From: Circinella minor
Lineage: Eukaryota > Mucoromycota > Mucoromycetes > Mucorales > Lichtheimiaceae
Length of the DNA stretch: 64,000 nucleotides
Direction: 5' to 3'
Assembly: GCA_016758965.1 (NCBI GenBank)
Contig: JAEPRB010000059.1
Location: 62,001 to 126,000 of the forward strand
Under the pieces are notes generated by a model. The model searched no databases. It was not told the DNA's origin and saw only the letters and a program-made list of their open reading frames with translations. How positions within the stretch are numbered: position 1 is the first letter of the stretch; each line of letters begins with the position of its first letter. Positions 10,449-21,455 of this stretch are shown here, in pieces. The position numbers and the translations under genes were made by a program.

Positions 10449-10920
10449 TTAACATCCAAATTTCAAGTTTTGCACAGGATATAAATCCTTGCATTCCTTC
10501 AACATATGTTCCCATTCTTCATGACGAAATCCATATTGTAGACGAGAAAGATCTGAAACATTTTCATTTACTTTCTCATTCTCTCGTTCTTTCTTGATCT
10601 ATTCCCAATAAAGTGCACATATTTAGTCAAACTATCTTTCATTGCTTTGAGTATATATATATATCTACGATGAAAATAGTTTACCTTTTTCTTCCAAACT
10701 CCCTTCCAGTCTAGATAATGTTTGTTCCAGTGCTAATATATACATTCAGTATTAGCGCAAGTAAGATTCAATCCTCAATACCTCCACATTATAAGTTTCT
10801 ACGAGCTTGGTCGATATCTTTGGGTGTGTTTTGAATTCTGACTGTGGGATCAAAATCGTAAAACCGTTTGAGGGGAGGCTATGCTTGTTTCTCCTTGGAA
10901 ATGTATTCTTGAAATCCTAG
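10449..10920 (-). pseudogene. Fragment of a coiled-coil protein gene
   Basis: On the minus strand three open patches flanked by plausible splice sites occur in order. The first includes FYDFDPTVRIQNTPKDID (about 10870-10800). The second reads ALEQTLSRLEGSLEEK (about 10732-10685) followed by GTAAAC. The third, after ...GGGAATAG, reads KKERENEKVNENVSDLSRLQ and then FRHEEWEHMLKECKDLYP, ending at a stop at 10449. The heptad-like, charged composition suggests a coiled coil. Stops between the first two patches and the absence of a start suggest a truncated relic. I do not recognise the family. Confidence 0.35.
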
Positions 10921-11162
10921 AAAATAGAGTATCTGAATATGTATATGTATTCATCCTTCATAAATAAACATAATTTTCACTATGCTCTTCAAAAGTTTGA
11001 ATTCCTAGGGAGGAAAACAATTTCTTTTGGAGACAGCGTCTTTGGCGGACTTATAAGAATACTATAAAATCTTGTTGTGGTACAAGGAAAAAGGGCGATG
11101 CTACAAATGAAACTTTGTAAAAGAATTCGTCAACTATTTATTGACACATTACTTAAAAATTT

Positions 11163-11925
11163 TTGTTTACACTCACTCGCACCCGATCAAGAGTAGCTGA
11201 CCGCAACTCTGGAAGATAACTATCAAAACTCGTCTTCAAATATCTTCTTGAGAATAACATTGATTTTAAGAAGAAGCGTGTTTTTTGTTGACGCGAAAGT
11301 GGGGTTTTAAGATAAATATGATAAGCCCTGTTGTAGGTATGGTCAAAAAAAAAATTGAGAGTTTGCCGATGTCGAACAAGGCGTCAACCAGAGTGTACTT
11401 GAGTGTATGTCGTATATGGTCTAGTTGCAACTTTACACTGCAAGTTCTAAAAGCCAGTGAATCAAAAGCGTAAACTTGTTATCAAAAGTTCAGGCCTTCT
11501 TCGCTATGGTACATCTTCTAGTCACTTTTTACTTTTTTTGTGCGCGAGATGTCTTTTGTGTTGAAGGATCTTGGGTTTTGCATAACATGTACATCGCATA
11601 ACATGTACATCGTTATTGATAATGCTGCTATCCATAAAAACCATTGCTGTTCTTTAAGCAATTCTTGTACCCTACTCTCCATTTTTGAATCCTATTAAAG
11701 AGTGCTGTCCCCCAGATCAAGTGAGAAAAGTATGCAAAACTCCACTTGATAAAAAAAAATGAGCTTTTTGACAACGCGTATTGAAGAAAGCAGCAAAGAT
11801 GGTGGTTTACTGCTGAACATTGTAGAAAATACATTCGTCACTCTCACACACAAGCAATTGAGTAACTGTATGAATATGGAGAGACTACAATTTTTATATT
11901 TTTTAAACGCAAAAAGCAAAGTGTA
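11163..11925 (+). mobile_element. Decayed Tc1/mariner (IS630-like) transposon, copy B
   Basis: Plus-strand counterpart of the element at 6745-7668. It starts with TGTTTACACTCACTCG, runs through remnants of an N-terminal helix-turn-helix region (ENNIDFKK near 11255) and reaches a broken DNAAIHK block (about 11612-11640). After further stops it reads PYSPFLNPIKECC.P, then a basic C-terminus near 11760-11890. Several stops and an internal duplication of the dodecamer CATAACATGTAC (11580-11605) show that it is inactive. The two copies bracket about 4 kb of repeats and gene fragments in inverted orientation. Its right end lies only about 200 bp from the start of the WD40 gene. Confidence 0.75.
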
Positions 11926-12132
11926 TTTATTTATTTTAGAAAAATTGAAAAAGAGCTTGCAAATAAAAAAAAAAAAAAAACGCGTCTAAAAAAAATAAAC
12001 GCGCCTAAAAAAAAAAATTGAGGCACCAAAAAAAAAAAAAAAATCGACAAGCGTTTTTGTTTTTTTTTGTTTTCTTTTCATACTTTTTTAATTTTTTTTT
12101 TTTTAAAAAAATAATAATAATAATAATAATAA
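11926..12132 (+). promoter_or_regulatory. Short 5' flank of the WD40 gene with an ACGCGT site
   Basis: About 200 bp of poly-A/poly-T-rich DNA between the dead Tc1-like copy and the ATG. An ACGCGT hexamer lies near 11980, and a variant AACGCGCC follows about 20 bp later. ACGCGT is the MluI cell-cycle box bound by MBF in other fungi, but in a region whose other motifs are homopolymers this may be chance, or even part of the transposon end. A TAA trinucleotide repeat abuts the start codon. Confidence 0.25.
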
Positions 12133-14453
12133 ATGTCAGAACATAGTGAACAAGACATTATTATTGATGGGGATGTACCTTCTTCACCTACAGCAACAAC
12201 ACCCACCAAGACTTCTATAAATATGGATGAATATAAAGACATGGACGAAATCGATACTGATGATTTACTTGACGAAGCAGAGGTCACTTTAAAACAACCT
12301 AAAAAGACAACAACGAAACGAAAAACAAAAACAACAACAACAACAGGTGGCACAACACGTCGTAATTCACGTAAATCAAGTACGAGTACGACAACAACGA
12401 CGAGTACTGAAAAACGTAAATCAACACGTAAAGGAAAACAAGTTATTTTACCACCTCCTGAAGATCTTGAACAACTTGCTACTATCAATAATAACAATGA
12501 CAAAAAAAGACAAAAAAAAGTAGCTGCTATTGTACCAGAATATAATTTAGAACGGTGTCAAGAACTTGCTTCCACTCATCCTGATTCATTTTGGCAATTC
12601 CATGCCGATAGTGGTTATAACATGATTAATACCATTAATGAAACGTCCTTATTAGAACCTGTACCTACCAACATGAGTGATCAAGCTGCCATTACAAGTA
12701 TGACGTTATCAAGTGATGGAACATTATTGGCTACTTTTTCTAATATTGGAGCTGTTAAAATTTGGGATATTGAAAATGATTTTAAATTGGTTCGCAAGTT
12801 ACGTGATATGGAAGAAGAAAATATTGATGAATTTTATTGTGGCAAGTTTGCTTCAGATACACAAGAATTATTGGTGACTGGAGGAAAATTAAAAGATCGT
12901 CATCGATGGTCGAGTCAAGATGAAGATAATCATATTTTACCATGTCCAATCAAGGTAAATTAGTTTGTTAGTGTATGTTGATGTTTTAGAGAAAGAAAGA
13001 AAGAAAGAGAGAGATCCTGGTGTTGTTTTTTTTTTCTCTTGAAAACTAAAAATTGAATTATAGATTTTTAGTATCACAGAAAGTAAAGTATTAAGTAAAT
13101 TGGAAGGTCATGCTGAAGAAATTCTTTGTATTAAAACGGTCAAATTTGATAATGGAAATTATTATATTTCAACAAGTCAAGATGGATATATTAGAAAATG
13201 GCATGTAGAAGATGATTGGACGTATGTTTTTTTTTTTTTTTTGGATTCAATGGTGGATTGAATATAGGTGGAGGGGGATTAGGAAAATAATAATAATTCA
13301 TTGAACTCACACACACACACACACATATATATATGTATATAGAACATTGATAGAATCCACTGCTATGGCAGATGGCGTAACATGCATGGCATTTACAGTT
13401 TCATTTTTACCTAATACAGGCAACAAATATTTTATGGCAGCATGTGATGAAAGTTTACGTCTTTATGATTTTGAAGAAGCACAATTATTACGAACATTTG
13501 ATGAAATGTATTCTTCTTATTGTGATTGTGGTAAATTTATCACATGGTTAGATGAACCAAAGAAAGAAGAAGAAGAAGAAAAAGATAAAATGGATCAAGA
13601 TAATGATGTAGCACCTTATAGTTATTTTATTAGTCGTGGTGCTGAAATGTGTGATGTGGATGAAGGCGTGTGTAAGTTTATTATTATTATTATTTCAGTT
13701 ATTTCAGTTATTTCCCAGTTTTTCACATGTCAAAAAAGATCATACACAAAAAAAAAAAAAAAGAAGGAAGAAGAAGTAATTTAATTAATTAAATATGTAT
13801 TATTATTTATTATATAGCATCTATACCCAATACATGTATATTACACAAATTGGTTTATCCAACAAAAACAGGTAGTCAATTTCAACTTGAAACTGTAAAG
13901 AAATTTAAACATGATGAGTAAGTTTCTTTATTATTATTATTATTATTATTATTGAAAAATATGAGTGATGGGAATATATATATATATAAAAGAAAGTATT
14001 TATTCATTTTTTTTTTTTTTTTTACAAAGTTATCATGCCAATTCATGGTTAGTAAAAATTACATCTAATGGTCGATATATTCTTGCCCCCACGATCTATG
14101 GTCAGATCTTTGTATTCAATATTCTTACGGGACAATTAAGTGGTATTCTTAAAGAACATGAAGGTAATATTTTTAGTTAGTACTACATTTAGTTTTTTTT
14201 AGTACTACACTATATTAATTTTTATAAAATTATATAGATCTTGAAGTACGTGATGTAATTTTTCATCCATATCGTCCTCTTATCTTTTCTAGTGGTGATG
14301 GTAATATTTAATATATATTTTTAACTGTGTGTGTGTTTTATATAAAATATTAACTTTTTAATAATTAAAAATAATTTAGATGGATTTGTAAAAGTATATA
14401 CATATAAAAATGAAGATACAGAAGTTGATTTGGATGTTGGCATGTCAACATAA
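12133..14453 (+). CDS. WD40-repeat protein, seven exons, about 559 aa
   Basis: Exons 12133-12954, 13064-13221, 13343-13671, 13818-13917, 14030-14163, 14238-14300 and 14380-14453 join in frame through GT-AG introns. The first 130 residues are acidic and then Lys/Thr/Ser-rich (a basic KRKTKT-like stretch that could serve as a nuclear localisation signal). From about residue 195 WD40-type blades follow: GTLLATFSNIGAVKIWDI, GNYYISTSQDGYIRKWHV, GNKYFMAACDESLRLYDF, GRYILAPTIYGQIFVFNI and PLIFSSGDDGFVKVYTY. A low-complexity Lys/Glu insert sits between blades near residue 405. Such proteins are usually scaffolds; the specific partner cannot be read from the sequence and I do not recognise an orthologue. 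It converges with the methyltransferase gene downstream. Confidence 0.85.
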
Positions 14454-14778
14454 AAAACAAATTAAAACTCAACTGAATTTTAATAATTATTAACAAATTC
14501 CTCCCGATGCTCCCAAATCATTAGTATTATTATTATTACTTACACATATCATTTTTACATTTCACATTTAAAACACAATTCAAATTCACATGCATAGAAC
14601 AACAAACAATATAATAATAATAATAATAATCATTATTTTTACATTCATAAATAAAAGAAAGAATCAATATAAAAAAAAAGTTAAAAGTCATATAATTAAA
14701 AAAAGACATATAAAATATATATAAATAGAAAGAAGAAAGATTAAAATTAAATTATTATTATTATTTTACGTATTATTA
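14454..14778. other. Convergent 3' intergenic region
   Basis: About 325 bp between two convergent genes. It is nearly pure A+T with TAA/ATT trinucleotide runs, and AATAAA-like signals near 14650 and 14725 could serve either strand's polyadenylation. No other feature is seen. Confidence 0.5.
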
Positions 14779-16359
14779 TTATTCCAAAGGCTCTTTAATT
14801 GCCAAAAATGCATGTAAACCCATATAAGCTCTAGAGTGTATAAGGTCTTGATGTATTTCTTCTTTTAATTGTTGAAAAGAATCATCTGAAATCTCCATTG
14901 TACGTTTTAACCAAGGTGACAATCCATTTAACTTTCCCATAAAAAGGTTTAAAGAAGCTGTTCCAATAGGTCCGCCCCAACCCAGCGGTATTTCACGGTA
15001 TTCACTTTGTACAATTCGAAGACCAAGATCAGTAAGTCGCATATCTAGTTTAGCACCAACTGAGATATCTAATCCTTGTATTGAATAAAATTGTTCCACT
15101 ATATAAAGTGATAGATTAATATCTGTATATAATAATAATATATATAATATAATATAAAATAAAGATCTTTAAAATTTACAAGTTTCAATATGTTGTTTTG
15201 ATATTGATGCCTTGTCATCTTGTAATGTAATCTAAAATTAATTTATTTCATGTTTAAATAACCGCACATATAAAAAGAATTTCCCTACCCCCTCTTTTCA
15301 TTTCATTTTTTACTCCTCATTTGTTTCATAAAAAAAAAACTTACACGCATATCTAAATCAATACATTGTAAACATCCACCTGGTTTTAATACACGTCGAA
15401 GTTCATTAAAAACTTTTTTCCATTCATCTAATGTAAATGCTAATACAACATATCTATTCAAATCCCATATTAATAAATCACATATAATAATTAAAATAAT
15501 AATAATAATAATAATAAAATTTTCTCCTTTTTACCTCATTTGTATAAAGTCTGAGATTATGAATAAAGTTTATAATAATTAATAAAAAAGAAATTCCTCA
15601 TGATTCTTTTTATTGTTGATCTTATTTATTGTAGTACATAACATCATTCTATGTTGTTATTGTTTTTAAAATGATTATATAATAGAATAAAATAAAAAAA
15701 ACAAGCTTACCAAAATGTTGATCAGGAAATGGTATACCATTTAAAACATTAGCTCTTCGAAATTGTAAATTAACAGGTCGAATATCTTTTGGCCAAACAT
15801 CTGACATATCAACACCCGTAAATTGAGAATTATTATATTCTAAACTTGTTTCACATAACCAAGTAGCTGGCCCGCAGCATACATCAAGTATCGTAAGACC
15901 TCCACGTTGAAAATTTAAATGTTGAAATGTTTCTGGTAATATATTACTATATATTATTATAATTTTTTTTTTCTTTTTAATTCATCTTATTTTTCATTTT
16001 CTTTTTGTACAACATTATATATATATATATAACTCCACAAACTATACAGAACCACTGTATAAATAAATAAAAAAAAAAAAAAAAGTTAAAATATATATAT
16101 ATATATATTACCATCCTAATACTTCTTTAGTAACAAAATGTTGTTCATGAAGTCGATCTGATTCTTGTTCATCACGTGGTAACATATATCTGCTATCATT
16201 TTCATCATGATATAATCGACCTTCCACTGTTCGTATGTGTGCTTCTTTATCATCATTATGAGTATGATGATGATGATGACGAGTTAACATAGATCGGGGG
16301 TGGTTGCTACTATGCATAGATCGGTCGTCATCTGGGCATGACGAAAGGCAGCCACCCAT
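14779..16359 (-). CDS. SAM-dependent methyltransferase with MGGC lipidation-type N-terminus, about 326 aa
   Basis: Six exons on the minus strand: 16359-16112, 15946-15711, 15550-15535, 15453-15345, 15231-15180 and 15098-14779. The N-terminus MGGCLSSC has Gly2 for N-myristoylation and Cys4/Cys8 for possible palmitoylation, which suggests membrane attachment. It is followed by a His/Asp-rich linker. The Rossmann methyltransferase core shows motif I LDVCCGPATW, an acidic motif-II end GVDMSD, a motif-III/IV region around PFPDQHFDFIQMR, and RRVLKPGGCLQCID (post-I/motif VI). The substrate is not predictable; the architecture is common for mucoralean class I methyltransferases. The frame only closes if the 16-nt exon 15535-15550 is included. 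That exon also restores the expected FDFIQMR block, which supports the model. No other anomaly is seen. Confidence 0.85.
15535..15550 (-). other. 16-nt microexon of the methyltransferase gene
   Basis: On the minus strand the 16 bases are preceded by ...AATCTCAG and followed by GTAAAAAG. Skipping them leaves a phase clash between the exon ending at 15711 and the exon starting at 15453 (premature stop in DMLY-stop). Including them gives HFDFIQMRYVVLAFTLDEW, which continues the methyltransferase fold. This is an inference from frame and family pattern and could be confirmed with transcript reads. Confidence 0.8.
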
Positions 16360-17129
16360 CGAGAAATAAATAAATATATAATAGAAAAATCAAATAAAGA
16401 AAAAAAAAAAAAAGAGAGATTTTTTTTCTTTTATATATGTAAAAAAAAAGAACTTTTTTTTTTTCCTTAATAAATATATATATATATATATATATAATAT
16501 TGAGTTATATAGATATATAAATATTCTTTTCTTAAGGAATGAGTAGGGTATATATATAAATATTTAAAATAAAATAATAAATAAATAAAAACAAAGAAAA
16601 GTGAAAGAGAGAAAGAAAAAAAAGGAGCCAAAAAAAAAAGTACGATGGTAATTTTTTTGTGTAAAATCAAAAAGTTTTAGTGTAAAATTACTTTTACTAA
16701 ACAAGAAATAAAGTATTGGTTACACACACAAAAAAAAAAAAAAAAAAAAGAGAGGGAAAAAAAACAAAATATCAACAATGATGGCAAAATTTCATCTTTA
16801 GTAATCATTTCACGTTTTTTTTTTTTTTTTTAATTGAATATCATTCGTTTTTTTTATTATTATTATTATTCACATAATTATTATAATTTTCTGACTTTTT
16901 TAATATGCTTTCAATTTTTGAAATTATGTAAAAAGGTGGGGGAGGGAAGGGGGAAGGAGAAGTCGGAGGAAAAAAAAGAATAAAGTATGTACAAATTAGC
17001 AAAAAAAGAAAACAAGTGTTTGCAAAGGTTATTTTTGTTGTTGTTGTTGTTGTTGTCATGGGGGTGTTATTATTACTAGGTTACAACAAATAATATTATT
17101 CTTTATGATTTCTCCCCCCCACCCCTTAT
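16360..17129. other. Intergenic, low-complexity DNA
   Basis: Region between the start of the methyltransferase gene and the stop of the exonuclease gene, both on the minus strand. It contains TA dinucleotide repeats near 16475-16495, several A or T runs over 12 bp, a G-rich stretch near 16937-16960 and a GTT trinucleotide run near 17037. It must contain the methyltransferase promoter, but no element is identifiable. Confidence 0.5.
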
Positions 17130-20100
17130 TTAAGGATTAGAAATCATATAAGTAATATTATTTTCATTCATAGATAAGGGTGGCATTATATATTGATTCA
17201 AATCAATTTTTTCTTGTTTCTTGATATTTTCCATTAAAATAAATTGATATAATTCATAAAGTACCCATCCTTGCATAGCACAATAATGTACAGTACTGGT
17301 TTTTAATCGATCTTGATCTAAAGGAGAACCAGAAAACTTGTCTTTGGATTTATAAAATTGTTTTAATTCTTGATAGGTTTCAATATTTTTTTCTTGATTT
17401 TTTAATACTAAATTTAAAGCTTTTGTAAATGTCATGCCACTTCCCGTTCCATTATATTCTGTATTATCAGAAGAAGAAGAAGAAGAAGAAGAAGAAGAAG
17501 AATAGATTTCAGTAAAGACACATGCTAGATCAATGGCACGACCCATAGCAAAACCAAGCTTTTCTTGAATTTCATGTTCCACAATCGACATTCCCCATAC
17601 AACACGTTTTACATTAGGATCGACAAACAATTGTCCTAATTCAGATTGTCGGAATTCTTTCATATGGTTCAATAATGAACTCATCAATAAAGTATAAGAT
17701 TGTCCACTTGGCATGATAAAGAGTTGAATTGCCTTGATCACTATTTCAACCGATCCATCACGAGGAAATATTTCACGTAATAAAGGTGTAATAAATACAA
17801 CCATTTCTTCTTCCTCTTGTTGTTGTTTTTTATCATTATCATTCTTCAAATGATAATGATTCTTTTTTTCAAGTTCAATGGTTGATAATTGTAAATAATT
17901 CTTAATTAAATGCACTTGAACTATTTCACCTTTTTCCAAATGAAGATCATTTTCAAGATAGGTATCTTCTACTTGTTCTTGATACATAGAATTCATTCCT
18001 TTTTTTTCTTTTTCTTTTTGTTGACGAATACCATAAATACTATTCGAATCATCCGTATCATCCATGGATTCTTCATTCTCACGACTCTCATTTTGACTTG
18101 AATCATCTTCATCATCACTGGATGTACCATAATCAAAAGGATTGGTCACACGGGGTCCACGTTGACGATGATTTGTTTTCATTTTTGGAAAATTTCGTAA
18201 TGGCATTTGCATAATTTGAGGTTGTTCATCTTTTTTATCCCAACTATCTTTTTCATAAGCCCAACTACCTACATTAAAATGAGGTACTGTATGAAATTTA
18301 GATGATTGTTGTTGTTGTTGTTGTTGATCCTCCTCCTTATTATTTTCTTGATTATCTTCTTTTTGTCTTTTTTGTTCTTCTTCTTCTTTTGCAGTACGTC
18401 TTGCCATTTCTTTCCAATCGGCTGTTGAATCCATACCCACTTTCCATCCTTTTTTTGAATCTTCAGCTAATTGACTCCATGTTTGATCTTCAGGTCGCAT
18501 CGTTAATAAAAATTCACCTTCTGCATGTTGATGAAATTTTTGTGAAATGATATTAAAATAATTCATATTTTGATGTTGTTGTTGTTGTTGTTGTGGTTGT
18601 TGTTGTAGTTTATCATTTGTTTCTTCTAATTCATCTGGTGATCCCCATCCACCTAATTGTCCAATATCTTTATGTTTTGTAACTGAATCATCATAAATAT
18701 CATTTGCAAAATAAAGTGTATCATTTGTTGTTGCTGTTGTCGTTTCAAAAGGTGAATTTTCAAATTCATCTTGTGAATCATTTATTTTTTCTTTTATTAT
18801 TTGTTGTTGTTGTTGTTGTCGTGGGTATGGATTCTCATTATAATGATTATTATTATATTCAGCTGGCATATCATTATAATCAATTGTTTCACATGGGAAA
18901 GAACTACTTGATCCATTGGATTCATCCAATGTACCAATAATACGTTCTTCTGAAGAATGTTGTTGTTGTTGTTGTTGATTATTATTATATTCATTTCTTG
19001 ATCGTCGCATGGCTTCTTCTATATCAGCTGTAAATTTTGGATTTTGATCATCCCATGGAAGATGAGTTGTTGATGATGTTATTACCTTTTTTGCTTTTCC
19101 TTGCTTTTTAATAGATTGTTGATGTTGTTGCTGTTGTTGTTGTTGAGGTGTAGGTGGTGCTATAGCGGGTGTTTCAACTAATGTCATGAAATCAACTGAA
19201 TTTCCTTCTTCTGGAGAATGAGTCGGCGATGGAAAAGGAGGTGCCATTGTTTCATGTTGAGACATGACTTTTTGTCTCAACCATTTTTCCAATGCTTTTC
19301 TTCCATAAGTCGATGTAATTGTATTTGGCCAATAATGATTGATATGATTTGGATAATGGGATGTTTCTTGATGTAATGCTACTAAACTCACAACATCAAA
19401 GACGGCATAAACCAAAGCTTCTGGAGGTAATGGATTATATAACCAAACACAATCGGGTCCAGTAAATTGAAATGTATCCCCTAATTGTTTTGCTTTTAAA
19501 AATTCATCCAATCCATTCCATTCATGACAATAACGACGCATGGCATTATGAAGTGATAATTGTTCTGTGGCCAAGGTTTGCATTTTGGCTTGTAAATCCA
19601 ATACACGTGTCAATTTAATTTTTTTAAAAGAGGCTTCAATAGCTTGTGCATCTGCTTTAAAAGCCCATCCTAATAATAATCGACTGTCGTGTCTTTTGCC
19701 TTGTTTGATTTCTTGATCTGTAAGAAATTCTTGTTCTAAAATAGGACCTAATCTTTGATAAACAGCTTGTGCACCAATATGATTGACCATGACAGCATAC
19801 CCTTCTGTAGATGAAATAGCTATTTGAAGTACTTGAAGTTCTGGAAGACTTTTTTTAACACCTAAAAATTCACAATCTAAACCAAGACAAGGTGCTTTTT
19901 CAATAGCAGGTAAAGCAGCATCCAGTTGTTCCACGGTGACAATGGCTTTACACATTATTTCAGTTTTTTGATTGGTTTTGTTATTTTTGGTATGAACACG
20001 AATAGTATAAGCATCTTGAATAGTCCAATTTTCTCTTGGATCAAAATTTAATTGAATTGTTTTACGTAATTGTTGTTGTTGCGGTTGTAATTTTTGTTGT

Positions 20101-20387
20101 GGTGGTGTTATGGATGTATTATTATTATTATTATTAAAAGAAGTATTCGTGGTGGTGGTGGTGGTATGAGTGGGACGATATGCTTTCATAGCTTCATAAT
20201 TTCTTCCACGTCCTACTAATTGTCTTAAAGGACCAAGAGCATTATCTACTAAATAATGATCACAATGATCAAAAGCAGATAATAAACCAATAGCTGCTTC
20301 ACATGTTTGTATAGTTGATTGCCAATAACGATGCATTGAAATAGCACTGGTTTTTGTTGTTATATTCATTCCATTTTGGTCCGTCAT
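17130..20387 (-). CDS. DEDDy 3'-5' exonuclease-domain protein with polyQ tracts, 1085 aa
   Basis: Single long exon on the minus strand, ATG at 20385-20387. Residues about 150-345 form an RNase D/WRN-type 3'-5' exonuclease domain: LGLDCEF (Asp171, Glu173), WAFKADAQAIE (Asp246) and YAVFDVVSL (Tyr327, Asp331), so the DEDDy set is complete. The middle 500 residues are low-complexity, with many polyGln runs (CAA repeats), Asn and acidic tracts. A second, degenerate exonuclease-like region may occupy about 850-1070 (VKRVVWGMSIVEHEIQEKLG, then IDLACVFTEIY, then VHYCAMQGWVLYELY), in which the metal-binding acids appear lost. The overall layout recalls RNA-associated exonuclease-domain proteins rather than DNA polymerase proofreading subunits; the substrate is unknown. 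An octa-to-deca Ser tract lies inside the C-terminal region. It is divergently arranged with the coiled-coil gene at 21456. Confidence 0.88.
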   Translation of the reverse strand: MTDQNGMNITTKTSAISMHRYWQSTIQTCEAAIGLLSAFDHCDHYLVDNALGPLRQLVGRGRNYEAMKAYRPTHTTTTTTNTSFNNNNNNTSITPPQQKLQPQQQQLRKTIQLNFDPRENWTIQDAYTIRVHTKNNKTNQKTEIMCKAIVTVEQLDAALPAIEKAPCLGLDCEFLGVKKSLPELQVLQIAISSTEGYAVMVNHIGAQAVYQRLGPILEQEFLTDQEIKQGKRHDSRLLLGWAFKADAQAIEASFKKIKLTRVLDLQAKMQTLATEQLSLHNAMRRYCHEWNGLDEFLKAKQLGDTFQFTGPDCVWLYNPLPPEALVYAVFDVVSLVALHQETSHYPNHINHYWPNTITSTYGRKALEKWLRQKVMSQHETMAPPFPSPTHSPEEGNSVDFMTLVETPAIAPPTPQQQQQQQHQQSIKKQGKAKKVITSSTTHLPWDDQNPKFTADIEEAMRRSRNEYNNNQQQQQQHSSEERIIGTLDESNGSSSSFPCETIDYNDMPAEYNNNHYNENPYPRQQQQQQIIKEKINDSQDEFENSPFETTTATTNDTLYFANDIYDDSVTKHKDIGQLGGWGSPDELEETNDKLQQQPQQQQQQHQNMNYFNIISQKFHQHAEGEFLLTMRPEDQTWSQLAEDSKKGWKVGMDSTADWKEMARRTAKEEEEQKRQKEDNQENNKEEDQQQQQQQSSKFHTVPHFNVGSWAYEKDSWDKKDEQPQIMQMPLRNFPKMKTNHRQRGPRVTNPFDYGTSSDDEDDSSQNESRENEESMDDTDDSNSIYGIRQQKEKEKKGMNSMYQEQVEDTYLENDLHLEKGEIVQVHLIKNYLQLSTIELEKKNHYHLKNDNDKKQQQEEEEMVVFITPLLREIFPRDGSVEIVIKAIQLFIMPSGQSYTLLMSSLLNHMKEFRQSELGQLFVDPNVKRVVWGMSIVEHEIQEKLGFAMGRAIDLACVFTEIYSSSSSSSSSSSDNTEYNGTGSGMTFTKALNLVLKNQEKNIETYQELKQFYKSKDKFSGSPLDQDRLKTSTVHYCAMQGWVLYELYQFILMENIKKQEKIDLNQYIMPPLSMNENNITYMISNP

Positions 20388-21455
20388 GACGTGTTTTCAC
20401 TAGGGAAGAAAATATACAACCCAAAACGCCAAAAAAAAAAAAAAAAAAAAGTTATGAAAGAGTAAAGTGTTTGAGGGTAGGGTATATATATATATATATA
20501 AGGTTGGGTTTTTTGGGGTGGGGGAGGTGGAGTTAGAGGGGAAAGAAAAAAAAAAGAGTACGTGTTTTTTTTTTTTACCAACTTAAAAACGGTTATTATT
20601 CTTTTGAACAACAACAAAAAGGTTTGTACCTCCATGACGTCATGTTATTAAATTTGAAAACTTACTTTTTTTTTCGAGATAGAATAAAATAGGGTGTTCA
20701 TGATATGATGAGAATTATAAGAAGGTTTTTAAGTAATATATAATAAAGAGAAAAAAAAACAGTAATAATGATAATAATAATAATAGTAGTAGTAGTAATA
20801 AAATTCTTTCCTACTGTTAGTTAAATGTAATATTATGACAGATAAAACTGCATGAGTTAAACAAAAAGAACTTGGGGGGAGAGAGAGAGAGGGACCTGGA
20901 AAAAAAAAAACCTCTTCTTTTTCGCCATTTCACCGCAGCATAAGACCGAGTTTTTTTTTTTATTTTTTTATTTCATCAACCATCTCTTCATTTCATTTAT
21001 AAATTGTGGTTTTGAGGGTGGGGGAGGGTTGTAATAATAATAATAGTAATAAAATAAAAAGAACGAGTAAAAACGATACTATTAAACGCAAAGAAAAAAC
21101 AGTTTTAACAAATATCCCCACACTCCCTTCTATCCTTCCTCCCCCCCCCCTTTTTTTTTTCTCTATAACTTGACTCTTATTTTATTTTATTTTGAGTCTC
21201 TTTCTTTTTTTTTTTAAACCTCTTAAAAAAAAAGACCACCCAAATATAAGAATATATAATAAGAGAGAGAGAAAAAAAGTTCTTTTTCTTTTTCTTTTTA
21301 AATTATTATTCCATTTTTAAAACAATTAACAAAAAGAAAGCTAATTCATTCCAGCACATACATACCAAAAAATATATTATTGTATAACATCTACTTTAAA
21401 AAAGAAAAACCATATATATATATATATTTATATATATGTATATATTATATATATA
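20388..21455. promoter_or_regulatory. Divergent promoter region
   Basis: About 1.07 kb between the start codons of the exonuclease gene (minus) and the coiled-coil gene (plus), so both promoters must lie here. It holds long A/T runs, TA repeats (20480-20500, 21412-21450), polypyrimidine tracts (CCCCCCCCCC near 21142) and G-rich patches. A TGACGTCA palindrome lies at about 20633-20642, roughly 250 bp upstream of the exonuclease start; it is the classic CRE/ATF-type bZIP site. No binding is shown, only sequence identity. Confidence 0.4.

Noticed and set aside
12078..12503. Minus-strand frame rich in Val/Leu opposite the WD40 gene start
   Set aside because: Mirror of the Lys/Thr-rich coding tract; no independent start context.
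15345..15711. Frameshift mutation in the methyltransferase gene
   Set aside because: The apparent one-base conflict disappears when the 16-nt microexon at 15535-15550 is included.
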